From contig NZ_SWKM01000013.1 in the NCBI RefSeq assembly GCF_005871205.1, forward strand, positions 310,001-374,000: a stretch of DNA of 64,000 bases. The letters are read 5' to 3'. Source of the DNA: Marinobacter alexandrii (GTDB taxonomy: Bacteria; Pseudomonadota; Gammaproteobacteria; Pseudomonadales; Oleiphilaceae). Both the position numbers and the translations under genes were made by a program. The notes beneath the pieces are model-generated. The model did not search any database and had not been told where the DNA came from. It was given only the letters and a program-made list of their open reading frames with translations. How positions within the stretch are numbered: position 1 is the first letter of the stretch; each line of letters starts with the position of its first letter. This document shows, piece by piece, positions 45,566-54,692 of this stretch.

Positions 45566-46336
45566 TCAGGCCCCGTAATGGGCCTCCAGGTACTTCAGAA
45601 TTCGTGCCGATTCGAACATAGATTCATCCGTATTCGGATCTTCCAGGTATGGCACCTGCACCCGTCTATGTTGCTGGAAAAAGGCATCCCGCTTGCCGCC
45701 TGGAATCGGCGTATAGGGCCCCGGTTTCAGGCGCTGCGTTGCCGGCCCGAGCTCTGTCCAGTGCTCTTTGCCCAGGTTATGCAGCGTGTACGGGATTTCG
45801 AGTTCACACAAACGTTCCCGAACCAGGCGCGAAAACGGGCTGCCCTCAAAGCTCCACAGGTGCAGAGGCTGCACCGGCTGGCTACTGACCCTGGCTCTCA
45901 AGCCTCGAAGGGCACTGACGGCCGACGCAACCGAGCCCACGGCCGGCTGCCAGGGCTTGCCCCGATAAAACTTCGGGACCGAACGTCCGGCGTATTCCCG
46001 GAACAGGTAGGCCACGATATCGCTGGATTCATACATCACGGTGTCGGTGTTTTTATCCACCAACAGCGGAAATTGCTGCTTACCCCCGATCTCGGCGGCC
46101 TCGGCCCGAAAACGCTGGCCGCCTTTCGGGCAAGGACGGATGTCCACGTCCAGGTGCAGCGCCGTGAACGCCTCGCGGACACGCCGACAAAACGGGCAGG
46201 CTTCCATGTCGTAGAGAATGATGGGCAGCTCGGGCTGTACGCACTTCTCGACAACCATACAGCCCCGCCAGGCCGACAGAGACGAGGTTGTCACTGATCC
46301 GAGCACGTTGACGTTATGAGCGAGTAAATTGGGCAT
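45566..46336 (-). CDS. Tandem glutathione S-transferase N-terminal (glutaredoxin-like) protein
   Basis: This is a 256-residue protein with two thioredoxin-fold domains of the GST_N type. The first (about 40-120) has the redox motif EACPFCRRVREAF. The second (about 160-250) has EGSPFSRLVRERL, where both Cys are Ser. Both carry the later partner motif of the fold (QFPLLVDKNTDTVMYES and QVPYLEDPNTDESMFES). It may bind glutathione or serve as a disulfide reductase. The start is uncertain. Confidence 0.83.
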   Translation of the reverse strand: MPNLLAHNVNVLGSVTTSSLSAWRGCMVVEKCVQPELPIILYDMEACPFCRRVREAFTALHLDVDIRPCPKGGQRFRAEAAEIGGKQQFPLLVDKNTDTVMYESSDIVAYLFREYAGRSVPKFYRGKPWQPAVGSVASAVSALRGLRARVSSQPVQPLHLWSFEGSPFSRLVRERLCELEIPYTLHNLGKEHWTELGPATQRLKPGPYTPIPGGKRDAFFQQHRRVQVPYLEDPNTDESMFESARILKYLEAHYGA

Positions 46337-46595
46337 AGCAAAAAACCTTCAGTTGGTGTTTCTCTTAATTATCATGCCATCGGCCGGTTTTCCATTGGCT
46401 CACCGGCGCTTACCGCCGCCGGCAACGTAATGATTCAAAAAGCCACTTACAGGAAGTCACAAAAAATCAATACAAACAATGACCCTACTGCCATTTTTTA
46501 ACGTCATGTATAAGTTTTCTGCATAGTACGCACAACAAAGATGGGCTATTGTTGAAGAATAAGAATCCATCGGTCTTCATCAGGGTAATCCGGGT
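46337..46595 (+). promoter_or_regulatory. Upstream region of dacB
   Basis: This AT-rich 259-base gap separates the divergent GST and dacB genes. I see no complete gene in it. It must contain both promoters; no operator is recognised. Confidence 0.4.
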
Positions 46596-48158
46596 ATGCA
46601 GCGCGCTCACAAGGCAAGAGACAAGGGCTCGTTCCTCAAACGTTCGGTCATCGCCGCAGTTTCCGCGCTGGCGTTGGCCGGCAGCCCTGCCCTGTTGGCC
46701 CTCGACAAGGACGAAGGCGGTTTTTCGTCGGCCCGGGTCTGGAGCAATCAGGTTCGCGACTACGCCGCCAAGTCCCTGGACGCCGAAAATGCTTTGAGTG
46801 TCGCCGCCATTCCCCTGAACGGACCGGGCATTGAGCAGTACATCAATGCTGACGAGCTGATGAGCCCCGGCTCCATCATGAAACTGGTTACCACCTACGC
46901 CGCCCTCGAAATTCTCGGCCCCAGTCACCACTGGGACACCGATTTCCTGACCGACGGTGACATGGTCGGCGATACCCTGAACGGCAACCTGTACGTGCGC
47001 TTTGGCGGTGATCCGAAGCTCACCATTGAACGGCTGTGGAGCACACTGGGGGAACTGCGCAGCATGGGCATTACCACCATCGAAGGCGATCTGATTCTGG
47101 ATGGCGACTATTTCAGAATCGACGGTGGTTTCCCTCAATTCGAGGACAATGGCGACAACCCTCACGCGCCGTTTCTGGTGGAACCGTCACCCTTCCTGAC
47201 CAACCTGAACCTGTTGCATTTTCAGGTGCGCGCCGACGAACGTGGCACCCAGGCCTGGAGTGTGCCAGCTCTGACCGATGTGGTGATTGATAACCGCGTC
47301 ACTGCTACTGCGGAAGGCGCCTGCCCGAGCCGCCGAAGCTTTGAGTGGGAACCCATCTTCCACGATGACAACAAGGTGACCGTTCGCGTGACTGGTGCCC
47401 TGCCCCAGGGCTGCCGAACCACTCGTTACCTGTCGCTGATGCCCCATGACCAATACAGCGCCGGCCTGATCCGATCAATGCTTGCGGAAACCGGCGTTAC
47501 AGTCAACGGCGCCGACGGTACCGGCCAGACCCCGGAAGACGCACGTCTGGTCATGAAGACCACCTCTCCCGACTTGGTCGCCATGGTGCGCGACATCAAC
47601 AAATGGAGCAGCAACGTCATGGCGCGCCAGATGCTGCTGAATATCGGAGCCGAAAACCGGCTGGACGATGAGGATGATGATCGGGTCGCTGGCATTCGGG
47701 TAATTTACGAATGGCTGGAGAAGAAAGGCATCAACACCGCAGGCATGGTGATTGATAACGGCGCGGGCCTCACTCGCCATGGCCGCATTACCGCGCGCCA
47801 GGGTGCACAACTGCTGCAACACGCCTGGAACAGTCCGTTTTCCGCCGACCTGATGGCTTCCATGCCCATCATCGCGATGGATGGCACCATGGCCCGCCGG
47901 TTGCGCAACACCGGCATGGACGGCAGTGGCCGGATCAAAACCGGTTACCTGGAAGATGTCCGCTCCATCGCCGGTTTCACCCGGGACGAACACAACACCA
48001 CCTGGGCCGTGGTCGGCATGGTCAACAACGATCCTGCCTGGAATGGCCAGGCGGTTCTGGACCGGGTTCTCTACTCGCTACACTATCGCCCACCGACCGG
48101 CACCGCATTCTCTCGGGCCGAGTCCGGTACCGGTAAGCCGGAAACCTCAATTCAATAA
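46596..48158 (+). CDS. dacB: D-alanyl-D-alanine carboxypeptidase/endopeptidase (PBP4)
   Basis: This is a 520-residue class C penicillin-binding protein. The signal region (about 14-35) is followed by the active site SIMK (Ser93, Lys96) and the second motif SSN (338-340 region in NKWSSNVM). The KTG motif is at 448-450 in GRIKTGYLED. The long insert between SxxK and SxN is typical of PBP4. It trims or opens murein cross-links in the periplasm. A bidirectional terminator follows the stop. Confidence 0.92.
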   Translation: MQRAHKARDKGSFLKRSVIAAVSALALAGSPALLALDKDEGGFSSARVWSNQVRDYAAKSLDAENALSVAAIPLNGPGIEQYINADELMSPGSIMKLVTTYAALEILGPSHHWDTDFLTDGDMVGDTLNGNLYVRFGGDPKLTIERLWSTLGELRSMGITTIEGDLILDGDYFRIDGGFPQFEDNGDNPHAPFLVEPSPFLTNLNLLHFQVRADERGTQAWSVPALTDVVIDNRVTATAEGACPSRRSFEWEPIFHDDNKVTVRVTGALPQGCRTTRYLSLMPHDQYSAGLIRSMLAETGVTVNGADGTGQTPEDARLVMKTTSPDLVAMVRDINKWSSNVMARQMLLNIGAENRLDDEDDDRVAGIRVIYEWLEKKGINTAGMVIDNGAGLTRHGRITARQGAQLLQHAWNSPFSADLMASMPIIAMDGTMARRLRNTGMDGSGRIKTGYLEDVRSIAGFTRDEHNTTWAVVGMVNNDPAWNGQAVLDRVLYSLHYRPPTGTAFSRAESGTGKPETSIQ

Positions 48159-48185
48159 AAAAGCCCCGGTCAAACCGGGGCTTTT
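48159..48185. terminator. Bidirectional intrinsic terminator
   Basis: A perfect 12-bp stem (AAAAGCCCCGGT with ACCGGGGCTTTT) around a CAA loop separates the convergent dacB and DUF4397 genes. T-tracts lie on both strands, so it should stop transcripts from either side. Confidence 0.85.
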
Positions 48186-48217
48186 AGTTTGTGGCGGGGT
48201 CGTCCCGCTTTTCAGGG

Positions 48218-49633
48218 CTAGGGTATTACGAAATCATCCAGCAGCGTAACTGTGGCAACACTGGCCATGCTTTCCTCCAGCCGGGCCAACGCCGTATATA
48301 CGCCACCGGCTGACAACGTCAAGCTCGGAGACTTATACAGTTCCGTTGAGCCATCGTCCGAGGTGATGAAGATTACATAGTCATCGGCTGCAACGCTCAC
48401 ATACCCCGAAGAGGTTCCATACTGAAAATCATCCAGCGCAGGTGACGCATTCCCGATCAAGGTTGAGCCGGCACCACCAGCCGCAGTCGGGATGAGGAGC
48501 ACATCGACGCTCTGGGCTTCCACTGCTCCGTGCAGCACGCGCAGGCGGGCCTCTGTCACAATTCGACGGTTGTCATCAGTGAACGCAAACAGGTCGAGAC
48601 CGTCTGCGAGTATTCCAGCGGCAACGAGGGTCCGCAGATCGCCGTTAGCCAGATCCAGCGTTTCATCGATGACCGCCGTGCTGGTGTCCCCAGCCGCAGT
48701 CACCGCGACACGATTTGAACCCGTAGCCAGCTCCACGTAACTGCCGGTCACAGCACCAGCCGGAACCGTTTCGCCAAAAGCAACATCCCCGGACGCCGGC
48801 GATAAGTCAGGATCCTCGTTGACGTAGATGTCCACATTGGGAGTTGGAGCGGCTGAATTATGAGCCGCCCGGATTCCTGCGCCAGTACCGACATCCAGAA
48901 TCTCAGACGTATCCGCACCATTCACAACCAGCAGACTGACTGGTGAATCTCCAAACACGGTGTTATCTACCGCGCCAATCAGCAAATCCGCACCGGCCGG
49001 CAGAGGCACGGTGCCACTGTCGTAAACCACGGTATCAGAGCCTGTCGGCGTTACCCGGATTTGATAGTCCCCGGCGGGCACTTCCAGCGGCCCGACGCTT
49101 TCCTGGAATGAGAAGGTAAAGGTGGCATCCGCCGGCAGTGGATCACCCGCCGCTGTCACAAACACATCCACCGGGCCGGCCGCAGCAGCCTCGGCATCAG
49201 GCGAGAGGTGGGCAATACGAAGCCGCACTGACGTCGCCGAATCACGATTGCCATTATCGGCCAGGACGAGAGCAGCGATGCTGCTGTCGCCAACTTTACC
49301 CACGGCAATCACATCGTAGTGGGTATCGAACCGAAAAGAGGCGTCCGTTTCGATGACGGTGGTCGTGTCTCCGCCCGGCAGGATGCCATCAATGGCAATG
49401 CTGGAAGAGCCGGCCCGGGGTGTCAGCTCCGCCGCCTGTTTGTAGTCAGCGCCCGACACTACCGGATTGGTATTCAGGGCACCACCACTGAACCGGACAT
49501 TGACTGCCGGCGCGTCGGAGGATGCGTGCACCACCCGAACGCTGGTGTTTTTTGAGTCGCTGTCACTGTCGAAACAGCCGGACAACAAAATGCTGCCGAC
49601 CGTCGCCAATGAGATAGTGAATTTGGTGTTCAT
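48218..49633 (-). CDS. DUF4397 domain lipoprotein
   Basis: This is a 471-residue exported lipoprotein. The lipobox is ILLSGCFDS. The mature part has about four DUF4397 repeats, each opening in the style VRVVHASSDAPAVNVRF, LRIAHLSPDAE, IRAAHNSAAPTPNVDIYV and LRVLHGAVEAQSVDVLL. The rest is rich in Asp, Ser and Thr. Such proteins sit at the cell surface and are of unknown function. The GST-dacB terminator lies just after its stop. Confidence 0.87.
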   Translation of the reverse strand: MNTKFTISLATVGSILLSGCFDSDSDSKNTSVRVVHASSDAPAVNVRFSGGALNTNPVVSGADYKQAAELTPRAGSSSIAIDGILPGGDTTTVIETDASFRFDTHYDVIAVGKVGDSSIAALVLADNGNRDSATSVRLRIAHLSPDAEAAAAGPVDVFVTAAGDPLPADATFTFSFQESVGPLEVPAGDYQIRVTPTGSDTVVYDSGTVPLPAGADLLIGAVDNTVFGDSPVSLLVVNGADTSEILDVGTGAGIRAAHNSAAPTPNVDIYVNEDPDLSPASGDVAFGETVPAGAVTGSYVELATGSNRVAVTAAGDTSTAVIDETLDLANGDLRTLVAAGILADGLDLFAFTDDNRRIVTEARLRVLHGAVEAQSVDVLLIPTAAGGAGSTLIGNASPALDDFQYGTSSGYVSVAADDYVIFITSDDGSTELYKSPSLTLSAGGVYTALARLEESMASVATVTLLDDFVIP

Positions 49634-49791
49634 TGTCGTTGGTCCTCGATCTCTGAGATAAGACCCTGTAAACGGTGGTTCACATCTGCAGTAGTTGAAA
49701 ACCTGAACTATGCATCAAGGCGATTTACGGACACCAAAACGAAACGGTTTAACAGTTTTTGACAATTGATCAGATAGGCATTGGTGAGATG

Positions 49792-50034
49792 TCAGGGCTC
49801 AAAGCGCCGGAGGGTGAACTCGGTTAATTTCGCCGCCAGCGGCGCGATGAAAGTAACCAGGGGAAAAGCCACCGCCCATGCAACCAGCCAGGCTGCGGTC
49901 CAACGGGCGGGGTATCCGGAATCGATGCCGGTATTGAGCCAGGTGATAACGCCGGACATCAGAAACGACATGATGCCGGACATATAAATACCGAAAACCA
50001 ATTGTCGGACCCGCGCAGGCTTGAGCTTACTCAT
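49792..50034 (-). CDS. DUF2798 family small membrane protein
   Basis: This is an 80-residue protein with two hydrophobic helices (IYMSGIMSFLMSGVITWL and WLVAWAVAFPLVTFIAPLA) and a basic start and end, as in the DUF2798 family. The ATG at 50034 has GGGAGA upstream; the frame extends to 50322 without support. The function is unknown. Confidence 0.8.
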   Translation of the reverse strand: MSKLKPARVRQLVFGIYMSGIMSFLMSGVITWLNTGIDSGYPARWTAAWLVAWAVAFPLVTFIAPLAAKLTEFTLRRFEP

Positions 50035-50224
50035 ACTATCTCCCGTTGGGGCCCCAAACCGATCTGGAGCCGCATCTGAATTGGACTGAATACCGTACAC
50101 TGACAGGATAGGAACTGAGCATGCTAGTAAGCCTGCGGTCTTTTTGCGAGCGCTCTTTTTAGCAACTGTTTTGAGCGAGTAATCGTGCCGAGCACTCGCT
50201 CCCCCTGGCCACACTGGACGAACC

Positions 50225-51121
50225 ATGAACAGGCAGACCGTCACAGCGAACAAATCCCTTCTCTGGAGCACACTGCTGCTCGCCGCACTACTCGTGTTGT
50301 CCGGTTGCAGCTCAACGCGCATGGCCTACCGCTACGCGGACTGGGGTGTTGTCTGGTGGGTAGAGGATTACGTAACCCTGACTGATGCCCAGAAAACACA
50401 GCTGTATGAGGACCTGGACGAGCTTCGGGGCTGGCACTGCGCCACGGAACTGCCTAAATATCAGGTGTGGCTGAACACACTGGAAACCGATGTCCGCCAG
50501 CAAAACATCACGCCCGAGGCCCTCTCCCAACATCAGGACGAACTACTGGGCTTTTTCCCGCCACTGCTATCCCGGGCGACCCCGATTGCAACTCGACTGC
50601 TTACCAGCCTGACCGATGCCCAGGTGCGCGAGCTGACCGAGAATATGGCAGAACGCCAGCGCGAACTGGAGCAGGAGTATCTGGGGGAAGATCCCGCCGC
50701 TACGGCGGTAGCCCGGGCCGAGCGCACCTCGGAAAGATTGGAACGCTGGCTGGGCGATTTGAATGACAACCAGCAAGCCATCGTTACCCGCTGGTCTGCG
50801 CAACGCGATCGCCAGACCGAAATCTGGCTGCAGGGTCGACGCAACTGGCAGTTGACCTTCCTTGAGGCGCTGGAACGGCGCCAGGAACCGGGATTTGAAC
50901 AGGAGGTTGCACGACTGCTTAATGAGTCAACATCGATACGGGGAGAGGAATACGAGGCGATGATGGCGCGCAGTCGAGTCGCCCTGAACACCCTGATCCA
51001 CGGTGTGGTGGCCGCGGGCGACACGGCTCAGCTGGCGCACCTGAAAAACCGGGCCGCTGAACTTAACCGTGATTTCGAGGCCCTGACCTGCTCGCCCGGC
51101 CCCGAAATCGCTGAGAGCTGA
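50225..51121 (+). CDS. DUF6279 family lipoprotein
   Basis: This is a 298-residue lipoprotein. The signal peptide ends in VLSGCSST. The next segment, STRMAYRYADWGVVWWVEDYV, and the following all-helical chain rich in Glu and Arg are typical of the DUF6279 family. It should sit in the outer membrane facing the periplasm. No function is known. It runs convergent to an SDR gene, 4 bases apart. Confidence 0.85.
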   Translation: MNRQTVTANKSLLWSTLLLAALLVLSGCSSTRMAYRYADWGVVWWVEDYVTLTDAQKTQLYEDLDELRGWHCATELPKYQVWLNTLETDVRQQNITPEALSQHQDELLGFFPPLLSRATPIATRLLTSLTDAQVRELTENMAERQRELEQEYLGEDPAATAVARAERTSERLERWLGDLNDNQQAIVTRWSAQRDRQTEIWLQGRRNWQLTFLEALERRQEPGFEQEVARLLNESTSIRGEEYEAMMARSRVALNTLIHGVVAAGDTAQLAHLKNRAAELNRDFEALTCSPGPEIAES

Positions 51122-51125
51122 CTAT

Positions 51126-51896
51126 TTAGATAGTCAGGTAACCACCGTCAGCATTGATGCAGGCACCCGTGGTGTAGCTTGACGCACCAGACACCAGGTA
51201 CAGCACGGTGCCGGCCATCTCGTCAGGATCGGCCACCCGCTTCATAGGGATGTGAGCCATGGCCTGTTTCTTAATCGCCTCGTTGGTGGTCAGGGCACTG
51301 GCGAACTTGGTGTCGGTCAGCCCCGGCAACAACGCGTTCACACGAATGTTCTGCTGGCCCAGCTCCATGGCGAATGACTTGGTCATGGAGATAACCGCCG
51401 CCTTGGTGACCGAATAAATGCCCTGGTAATGACCGGGATTCACCCCATTCACCGACGCCACGTTCACGATCGCGCCGCCGCCGGCTTTCTTCATCATCTG
51501 CGCGCCCCGGGCACACATGAAGAAATAACCCCGGATGTTCACATCCACGGTCTTGTTGAACGCGCCCAAATCGGTATCTTCGATGGGCCCGAAGTAAGGG
51601 TTGGCGGCCGCGTTGTTCACCAGAATGTCGAGCTTGCCATGAGTGTTCTCAATGTGGCCCCAGATAGCCTCGATCTGATCCATCTCACCAATATGGCAGG
51701 CATAGGCTTCGGCGCTGCCCCCGGTCTCGCGAATGCTGGCCGCGACCGCTTCACAGCCGTCAATCTTGCGACTGCTGACAATCACGTGGGCGCCATAGTT
51801 GGCCAGGGTGCGCGCAATGCTTTCACCAATGCCCCGGCTGGCACCGGTAATCAGGGCTACCTTACCGGTCAGATCAAACAGGTCTTTGCTGCTCAT
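51126..51896 (-). CDS. SDR family oxidoreductase
   Basis: This is a classical SDR of 256 residues with cofactor loop TGASRGIGES, NNAA, active-site Ser in NVASVNG and YSVTKAA. The C-terminus CINADGGYLTI is typical of 3-ketoacyl- or 3-hydroxyacyl-acting members. It is the last gene of a run of five on the minus strand (acyl-CoA dehydrogenase, SDR, phosphotransferase, histidine phosphatase, this SDR). The role as a hydroxyacyl-CoA dehydrogenase is inferred. Confidence 0.87.
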   Translation of the reverse strand: MSSKDLFDLTGKVALITGASRGIGESIARTLANYGAHVIVSSRKIDGCEAVAASIRETGGSAEAYACHIGEMDQIEAIWGHIENTHGKLDILVNNAAANPYFGPIEDTDLGAFNKTVDVNIRGYFFMCARGAQMMKKAGGGAIVNVASVNGVNPGHYQGIYSVTKAAVISMTKSFAMELGQQNIRVNALLPGLTDTKFASALTTNEAIKKQAMAHIPMKRVADPDEMAGTVLYLVSGASSYTTGACINADGGYLTI

Positions 51897-51913
51897 TCGA
51901 TTACCTCAATTTT

Positions 51914-52603
51914 TTATCGGAACGTCACCAGGGCGGGGTCTTCCGCCTCCAGGTGACTGTAGTTATTGAAAACGGACAGGCTGCGACGGGGGCCGGAATA
52001 AAGCACCCGGGTGACGCTGGTGTTGGCAATAACCTCGTTCAGCCCCAGTGCCCGGGCATCATCCAGCCCCAGCAAATCCTGGCAGATCACCGAGATCGGA
52101 CCACCTGAAGTCGCTACTAAAACGTCACTACCGTCGGCATATTCGACCATCTCCTCGAACGCCTGCAGCACCCGGGCCTTGAACACCGGCCAGGTTTCCG
52201 AATAATCGCTGTCATGCTGACCCGAGGCCCAACGCCGAACCGCCTGAACAAAGGCTTCCTGGAAGGCTTTGGCAGGTTTGGGAAACGCCCTCAGATCACG
52301 GGTCATAACCTCGCGATCCTGCCACTCGGGCCGATAGCGGGTAACCACCTCGTTATGGTCAAACTCGTTAAAGCCCGGGGTTACCTGCATATCAGGTAGC
52401 TGACTGCCAAAGCCGGTAGTAATGGCCTCAACCGTCTCCCGGTGACGCTTCAGATTGCCGCCGAAGACAGCGCTTGGAGTTAACCGATTGGCCAGCCAGC
52501 GCCCCAGCACCCTTCCCTGCTCCCAACCTGTGGGCGAAAGCTGATCGTAGTTGGCCTTGCCAAAACTGGCCTGACCATGGCGTACCAAATAGACTGTTGC
52601 CAT
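51914..52603 (-). CDS. Histidine phosphatase family protein
   Basis: This is a 229-residue member of the phosphoglycerate-mutase-like superfamily. The phosphate-binding VYLVRHGQASFG begins at residue 4 and the later His appears in ATSGGPISVIC. Its start overlaps the stop of the phosphotransferase gene by one base (TAATG), so these are strongly coupled. The neighbours suggest it acts on phosphorylated intermediates of the same pathway. Confidence 0.87.
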   Translation of the reverse strand: MATVYLVRHGQASFGKANYDQLSPTGWEQGRVLGRWLANRLTPSAVFGGNLKRHRETVEAITTGFGSQLPDMQVTPGFNEFDHNEVVTRYRPEWQDREVMTRDLRAFPKPAKAFQEAFVQAVRRWASGQHDSDYSETWPVFKARVLQAFEEMVEYADGSDVLVATSGGPISVICQDLLGLDDARALGLNEVIANTSVTRVLYSGPRRSLSVFNNYSHLEAEDPALVTFR

Positions 52604-53667
52604 TACAGGAAGCTCTCTTTAATCAGACGCTGACAACGCTTCTCCAGGTAATTGGCCGCATGGCCAAATGCCGCAAAGCGCTTGTCCTTGGTCTGGCCGT
52701 GGTAAAAGCGGTAGTAAATCTGCTGGACAATAACCGCCAGCCGGAACAGCCCGTAGATCTCATAAAAATCGAAGTTATCGACCCGAAAACCGGACTTCTC
52801 CATGTAGTACTCCACCACTTCCTTGCGGGTCAGCATGCCCGGGCGATGGGTAGGCTGGCGACGCAGCATCTGGAACGGACCTTCGTCGTCGGCTTCAATC
52901 CAGTACGCCAGGCTGTTGCCCAGGTCCATCAGCGGATCGCCGATGGTCGCCATTTCCCAATCGAGAACGCCCACCACTTCAAACGGGTTGTCTGGGTTCA
53001 GCACCACGTTGTCGAACCGAAAATCGTTGTGAATCACTACCTGGGCAATGTCGTCCGGCATCTTGTCGTTGAGCCATGCCATGACTTCTTCAAAATCGCC
53101 GACATCCTCGGTGCGTGCCTTGCGGAACCGGTCACTCCAACCGCCAATCTGACGCTGCACGTAGCCGGCGCCCTTACCCAGCTTGTCCAGGCCCGTTGCC
53201 TGGGCATCAACCCGGTGCAGGTCCACCAGCTTGTCGATCACGTTCAGACACAGCTTGCGGGTGTCCGCTTCGCTCAGGTCGAAACCGTCCGGGAAATCCT
53301 GGCGCAGGATGATGCCCTTCAGGCGTTCCATCACGTAGAAATCACAACCCAGGACATCGTGGTCGTCGCAAATGGCAATGATATTGGGCACGTAAGGATA
53401 AACCGGCTTCAATGCCTGCATTACCTTGGCTTCGCGCAGCATGTCGTGTGCGGACTTGGCGATTTTGCCAAACGGCGGTCGGCGCAGCACGAACGAGCGC
53501 TCACCATAATCCACTTGGTAGGTCAGGTTGGAGGCGCCGCCCGGGTACTGCCGGATTTCAGGTTCACCGCTCAGATCGGGAATCGCCTGCTTCATGAAGC
53601 GATCAACCACCGCCACATCCAGCTCTTCGCCCTCGCGGACATCCTTCGCCTGATCAATCTGGGTCAT
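52603..53667 (-). CDS. Phosphotransferase family protein (ACAD11-kinase-like)
   Basis: This is an APH/choline-kinase fold protein of 354 residues. The catalytic loop is VIHNDFRFDNVVL (in the HxDxxxxN form) and the metal loop is GVLDWEMATIGDPLMDLG. It corresponds to the kinase half of the animal ACAD10/ACAD11 proteins, which phosphorylate 4-hydroxyacyl-CoA. The acyl-CoA dehydrogenase half lies two genes upstream in the same operon. The substrate is not proven here. Confidence 0.9.
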   Translation of the reverse strand: MTQIDQAKDVREGEELDVAVVDRFMKQAIPDLSGEPEIRQYPGGASNLTYQVDYGERSFVLRRPPFGKIAKSAHDMLREAKVMQALKPVYPYVPNIIAICDDHDVLGCDFYVMERLKGIILRQDFPDGFDLSEADTRKLCLNVIDKLVDLHRVDAQATGLDKLGKGAGYVQRQIGGWSDRFRKARTEDVGDFEEVMAWLNDKMPDDIAQVVIHNDFRFDNVVLNPDNPFEVVGVLDWEMATIGDPLMDLGNSLAYWIEADDEGPFQMLRRQPTHRPGMLTRKEVVEYYMEKSGFRVDNFDFYEIYGLFRLAVIVQQIYYRFYHGQTKDKRFAAFGHAANYLEKRCQRLIKESFL

Positions 53668-53698
53668 TCAGGACTCTCCTCTTGTCTTGCTTGGCGTT

Positions 53699-54535
53699 TC
53701 AGGCTTTGGCCTTGCCGCCCATCTTGTTCATCCAGCGCTTGCTTTCCTGATGCATCAACCAGTCAAATGCCTTGGGTGCGTGCCGTTTGACCATCCACAT
53801 CCGGCGCTCTTTGGCGTGGGGCAGCACCCAGAAACTCTTGTCTTTCACTGACCGCATGATGTCTTCAGCGACATTGTCCGCGGTAATGTTCGAACGCTTC
53901 ATCAGCTTGTTCACATTCTGCTGAACACCCGGCAGGTCAGAACGCATGCTGCTGGCCAGATTGGTCTGGAAAAACGCCGGGCAGACACAGCTCACGTGGA
54001 TACCGTCATCCCGCAGCTCCTGGCTCAGGGTTTCGGACAGAGCAATAACACCCGCCTTGGAAACATTGTAGCTATCCATCAGCGGTGCCAGCATCAGACC
54101 AGCCATAGACGCGATGTTCACAAACGCACCTGAGCCCTGCTTCTTGAACTGCGGCGTAAAGGCCTTGCAGCCACGAACCACGCCCAGCACGTTAATATCC
54201 AGAATCCATTCCCAGTCCGCCATGGTGGTGTCTTCAATCGACCCGGCGGAAGCCACTCCGGCGTTGTTAACCACCACATCAACACCGCCCCATTTAGCGG
54301 TCAGATCGTCACAGATCTTCTCCAGATCCGTCAGGCGCCGAACGTCACATTCAACGTAGTAGCCTTCACCCCCGGCGTTGTTGATCTCCTGCTCGACACT
54401 GGCGCCCTGCTCCGGATTAATATCACCGATGCAAACTTTGGCACCCTCTTTGGCATAGCGCAGTGCAATTGCACGACCAAGGCCGCTGGCACCACCTGTG
54501 ATGAAGATTCTCTGAGTCATAGTCATTTCCGTCAC
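53699..54535 (-). CDS. SDR family oxidoreductase
   Basis: This is an SDR of 278 residues with cofactor loop TGGASGLGRA, NNAG, active-site NIASMAG and YNVSKAG. A C-terminal stretch rich in Lys and Arg (KERRMWMVKRHAPKAFDWL) extends beyond the usual fold. It probably acts on an acyl chain or a cyclic alcohol. It sits between the phosphotransferase and acyl-CoA dehydrogenase genes. Confidence 0.86.
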   Translation of the reverse strand: MTEMTMTQRIFITGGASGLGRAIALRYAKEGAKVCIGDINPEQGASVEQEINNAGGEGYYVECDVRRLTDLEKICDDLTAKWGGVDVVVNNAGVASAGSIEDTTMADWEWILDINVLGVVRGCKAFTPQFKKQGSGAFVNIASMAGLMLAPLMDSYNVSKAGVIALSETLSQELRDDGIHVSCVCPAFFQTNLASSMRSDLPGVQQNVNKLMKRSNITADNVAEDIMRSVKDKSFWVLPHAKERRMWMVKRHAPKAFDWLMHQESKRWMNKMGGKAKA

Positions 54536-54572
54536 GTGTTATAAAAAACTAAAGCCAACTCCGAACATCGAC

Positions 54573-54682
54573 GGAGCTGGCGGGCGGGTATTTCTGAAAC
54601 TGTGCGGAGCCATGGATGGCGGAGCTCAAGCGTCACATGGACGTGCTTGAGCGGGTTTCAGAAATACCCGCCCGCCAGCTCC
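54573..54682. repeat. Large structured palindrome, copy B
   Basis: Two complementary 28-base arms (54573-54600 and 54655-54682) flank a 54-base core. Inner hairpins are GCCAT/ATGGC and CAAGC/GCTTG type. The core resembles that of the copy at 31635-31740 (shared ...AAGCG.CACATGGA.GTGC...AGCGG...), but the arms do not. It lies between two genes of one operon and could modulate read-through or RNA decay. Confidence 0.9.
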
Positions 54683-54692
54683 CGCCCCAGAT

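Noticed and set aside
49792..50322. 176-codon version of the DUF2798 gene
   Set aside because: The added N-terminus is not membrane-like or conserved, and GGGAGA lies just before the internal ATG at 50034.
52474..53790. 438-codon plus-strand frame over the histidine phosphatase and phosphotransferase genes
   Set aside because: It crosses two recognised minus-strand genes and matches no family; it is an antisense shadow.
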